From a virus, in the IMG/VR virus record IMGVR_UViG_3300042516_005475, positions 62,001 to 126,000 of that record: a stretch of 64,000 nt of DNA; one strand, written 5' to 3'. The translations under genes and the position numbers were made by a program. This document shows positions 62,827 to 64,000 of the stretch, one piece after another; within the stretch, counting starts at the first letter, position 1; each line of letters opens with the position of its first letter. The notes under the pieces were generated by a model. It did no database searches, was not told where the DNA came from, and saw nothing but the letters and a program-made list of their open reading frames with translations.

Positions 62827-64000
62827 TTAATATTTATTGAAGCTATTAACAATTTTGTCAACTTCTGTTTGCACTGTATCAACAGATATGCTTTTCATAC
62901 AGTTTGCTCTAAACGGATTCAAATGATCTTTTATCCATTTTAAATGTTCAAAGTCTTCCTTTACTTTACCAACAATATATGTTGTAGACGGCCAAAACGC
63001 GTGATCATTATGAGCAGGAGTAACAACAATACCTTTTTTACCCATTAAGCCACACAAATGCTGAAAGAATGTATCTAAACCTAAAAAGAATCTACTAGTT
63101 ATTATTAAAGCAACTAACTCTCCAAAGCTTCTGTTAAAAAAGTATTCATTTACGTTATTAACTTTAAAATCTTCCTTAACACCTACTTGGATTATGTAAT
63201 AGCCTTTGCTTTGCAGATTAGAAACAATTTGTTCCCACCTACTAAACTCCCATGTTTTATTACTTAGCATTAACCCGTTACTTGGACCTTCTCTATTAGA
63301 AGCTGATGGAGCCAGCAATACTATCTCTTTACCAGAAAATTCGTTTCTTATTTTAGAAACATCATCTAAATTGTAAAAGTATTTCCATCTTCTATCATCA
63401 AACAGGTCTTCTTCTCCATTCATAGAGAAGTAAGCATACTCGAGTGTTTTGCTTTTATTTTCACTACCATGTTCGTAAACATTAAAACCTAACCCGTTTA
63501 ATTCCCACAAATCATATCTCATTTTTATATCACCTGATAAATCGTATAAAAATGGATAGGCTGTTCCTACAGTTAGACTATTAGTCTTTTTTAAAGATTC
63601 AAGAAGATTAAATGCACAAACGTTATCTCCAAGAGCCTCGTGAATATTAATCCATCTAGTGGAATTGTCTAATAATCTCTTTTCTTTCTTTGTTTCGAAC
63701 CTAGCTTTATCTTCTTTATGGTATTCCGGCTCACTAATTTCGTCTCCCATTCTAACTGCGAAATCGTAAATAGCCCACTCTAATGTTATATACTTAAAGT
63801 CTATACCACCAATCTTCCTAGCCTTTTTAATATCAGAAATATAAATGTATCCCTTTGTGTATTTTTTCTCAAAAGCAAATTCCTCTATGTTAAAGTCATC
63901 ATTTGTTAACAATACTTTTTTTGTTCTGCAAATGTTTATTAACTTATTCCAGTTATAAGCATTTTCATTTGTCTCATAACCTGTTTCACTGTGTCTGGTA
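62827..64000 (-). CDS. GT9-like glycosyltransferase, partial (start beyond the window)
   Basis: At least 390 residues; the frame is open to the right edge of the window, and coding-like sequence (AYNWNKLINICRTKK) precedes the TTG at 63912, so the real start lies beyond 64000. The C-terminal half shows IVLLAPSASNREGP, then WEFSRWEQIVSNLQSKGYYI, SRFFLGLDTFFQHLCGLMGK and a final VTPAHNDHAFWPS, the phrase order of ADP-heptose/GT9 transferases. These build lipopolysaccharide core. In this phage the enzyme could change host surface sugars or, more speculatively, decorate a phage protein. Confidence 0.65.
   Translation of the reverse strand, partial: TRHSETGYETNENAYNWNKLINICRTKKVLLTNDDFNIEEFAFEKKYTKGYIYISDIKKARKIGGIDFKYITLEWAIYDFAVRMGDEISEPEYHKEDKARFETKKEKRLLDNSTRWINIHEALGDNVCAFNLLESLKKTNSLTVGTAYPFLYDLSGDIKMRYDLWELNGLGFNVYEHGSENKSKTLEYAYFSMNGEEDLFDDRRWKYFYNLDDVSKIRNEFSGKEIVLLAPSASNREGPSNGLMLSNKTWEFSRWEQIVSNLQSKGYYIIQVGVKEDFKVNNVNEYFFNRSFGELVALIITSRFFLGLDTFFQHLCGLMGKKGIVVTPAHNDHAFWPSTTYIVGKVKEDFEHLKWIKDHLNPFRANCMKSISVDTVQTEVDKIVNSFNKY
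62831..62838 (-). promoter_or_regulatory. Late-type promoter box AATAAATA
   Basis: Minus-strand box followed by TTAAC (5 bases) and ATG 62825. It overlaps the final codons of the GT9-like gene. Confidence 0.55.

Overview
The window lies entirely inside the genome of a large, AT-rich tailed phage with a contractile-tail (myovirus, distantly T4-like) plan. The evidence is a gp25-like and a gp6-like baseplate wedge protein, gp53-, gp27- and gp48/54-like tail proteins, a gp44-type clamp loader ATPase, dUTPase, a phage-type class II ribonucleotide reductase, a GH24-type lysozyme, HNH endonucleases and three tRNAs. The host is probably Gram-negative, because the phage encodes an outer-membrane beta-barrel-like protein and a GT9 glycosyltransferase. 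I cannot name the species or genus.

Layout: 0-7.7 kb is a tail/baseplate block (gp26-like, tape-measure-like coiled coil, tube-initiator-like, gp53-like, hub-like). 7.7-10.4 kb is a small island of metabolism and replication genes (dUTPase, clamp loader) inserted in it. 10.4-17.1 kb resumes the baseplate with gp25- and gp6-like proteins and two large unknown proteins. 17.1-43.0 kb is an exceptional fibre region. It holds multi-domain proteins joined by Thr-Pro-Thr-Asn-Thr-Val linkers, ending in a 3,533-residue protein with six kelch-like propellers of six blades each and three copies of a separate recurring domain. Two glycosyltransferase genes sit in the middle of these fibre genes. 43.0-54.4 kb holds a Clp ATPase, DUF932, nuclease, outer-membrane, flavodoxin-like, ferritin-like, metalloprotease-like and ribonucleotide reductase genes plus the tRNAs. 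54.4-60.7 kb is a second fibre module: a collagen-like fibre with three Gly-X-Y blocks, a glycine-rich adhesin, a tail-assembly chaperone and a 2-oxoglutarate/Fe(II) oxygenase of prolyl-hydroxylase type. 60.7-64 kb is a minus-strand set: small secreted protein, HNH protein, lysozyme, a small protein, and a GT9 gene running off the window edge.

The most interesting inferred system is post-translational decoration of fibres. The phage carries an X-Pro-Gly collagen and Thr/Pro-rich linkers (possible substrates), a prolyl-hydroxylase-like oxygenase, and a PF11397-type GlcNAc-transferase. The eukaryotic PF11397 member Gnt1 adds GlcNAc to hydroxyproline of Skp1. That parallel is a hypothesis, not a demonstration.

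Expression signals are unusually uniform. About twenty late-type boxes (AATAAATA/TATAAATA) and seven sigma70-type promoters are placed so that the predicted transcription start falls on or within a few bases of the start codon. Shine-Dalgarno sequences are almost absent. Downstream genes start at TAA-T-ATG or overlapping stop/start junctions. This suggests leaderless first genes followed by translational coupling, and it was used here to correct many start codons. Long minus-strand frames opposite the fibre repeats are shadows and are not annotated.
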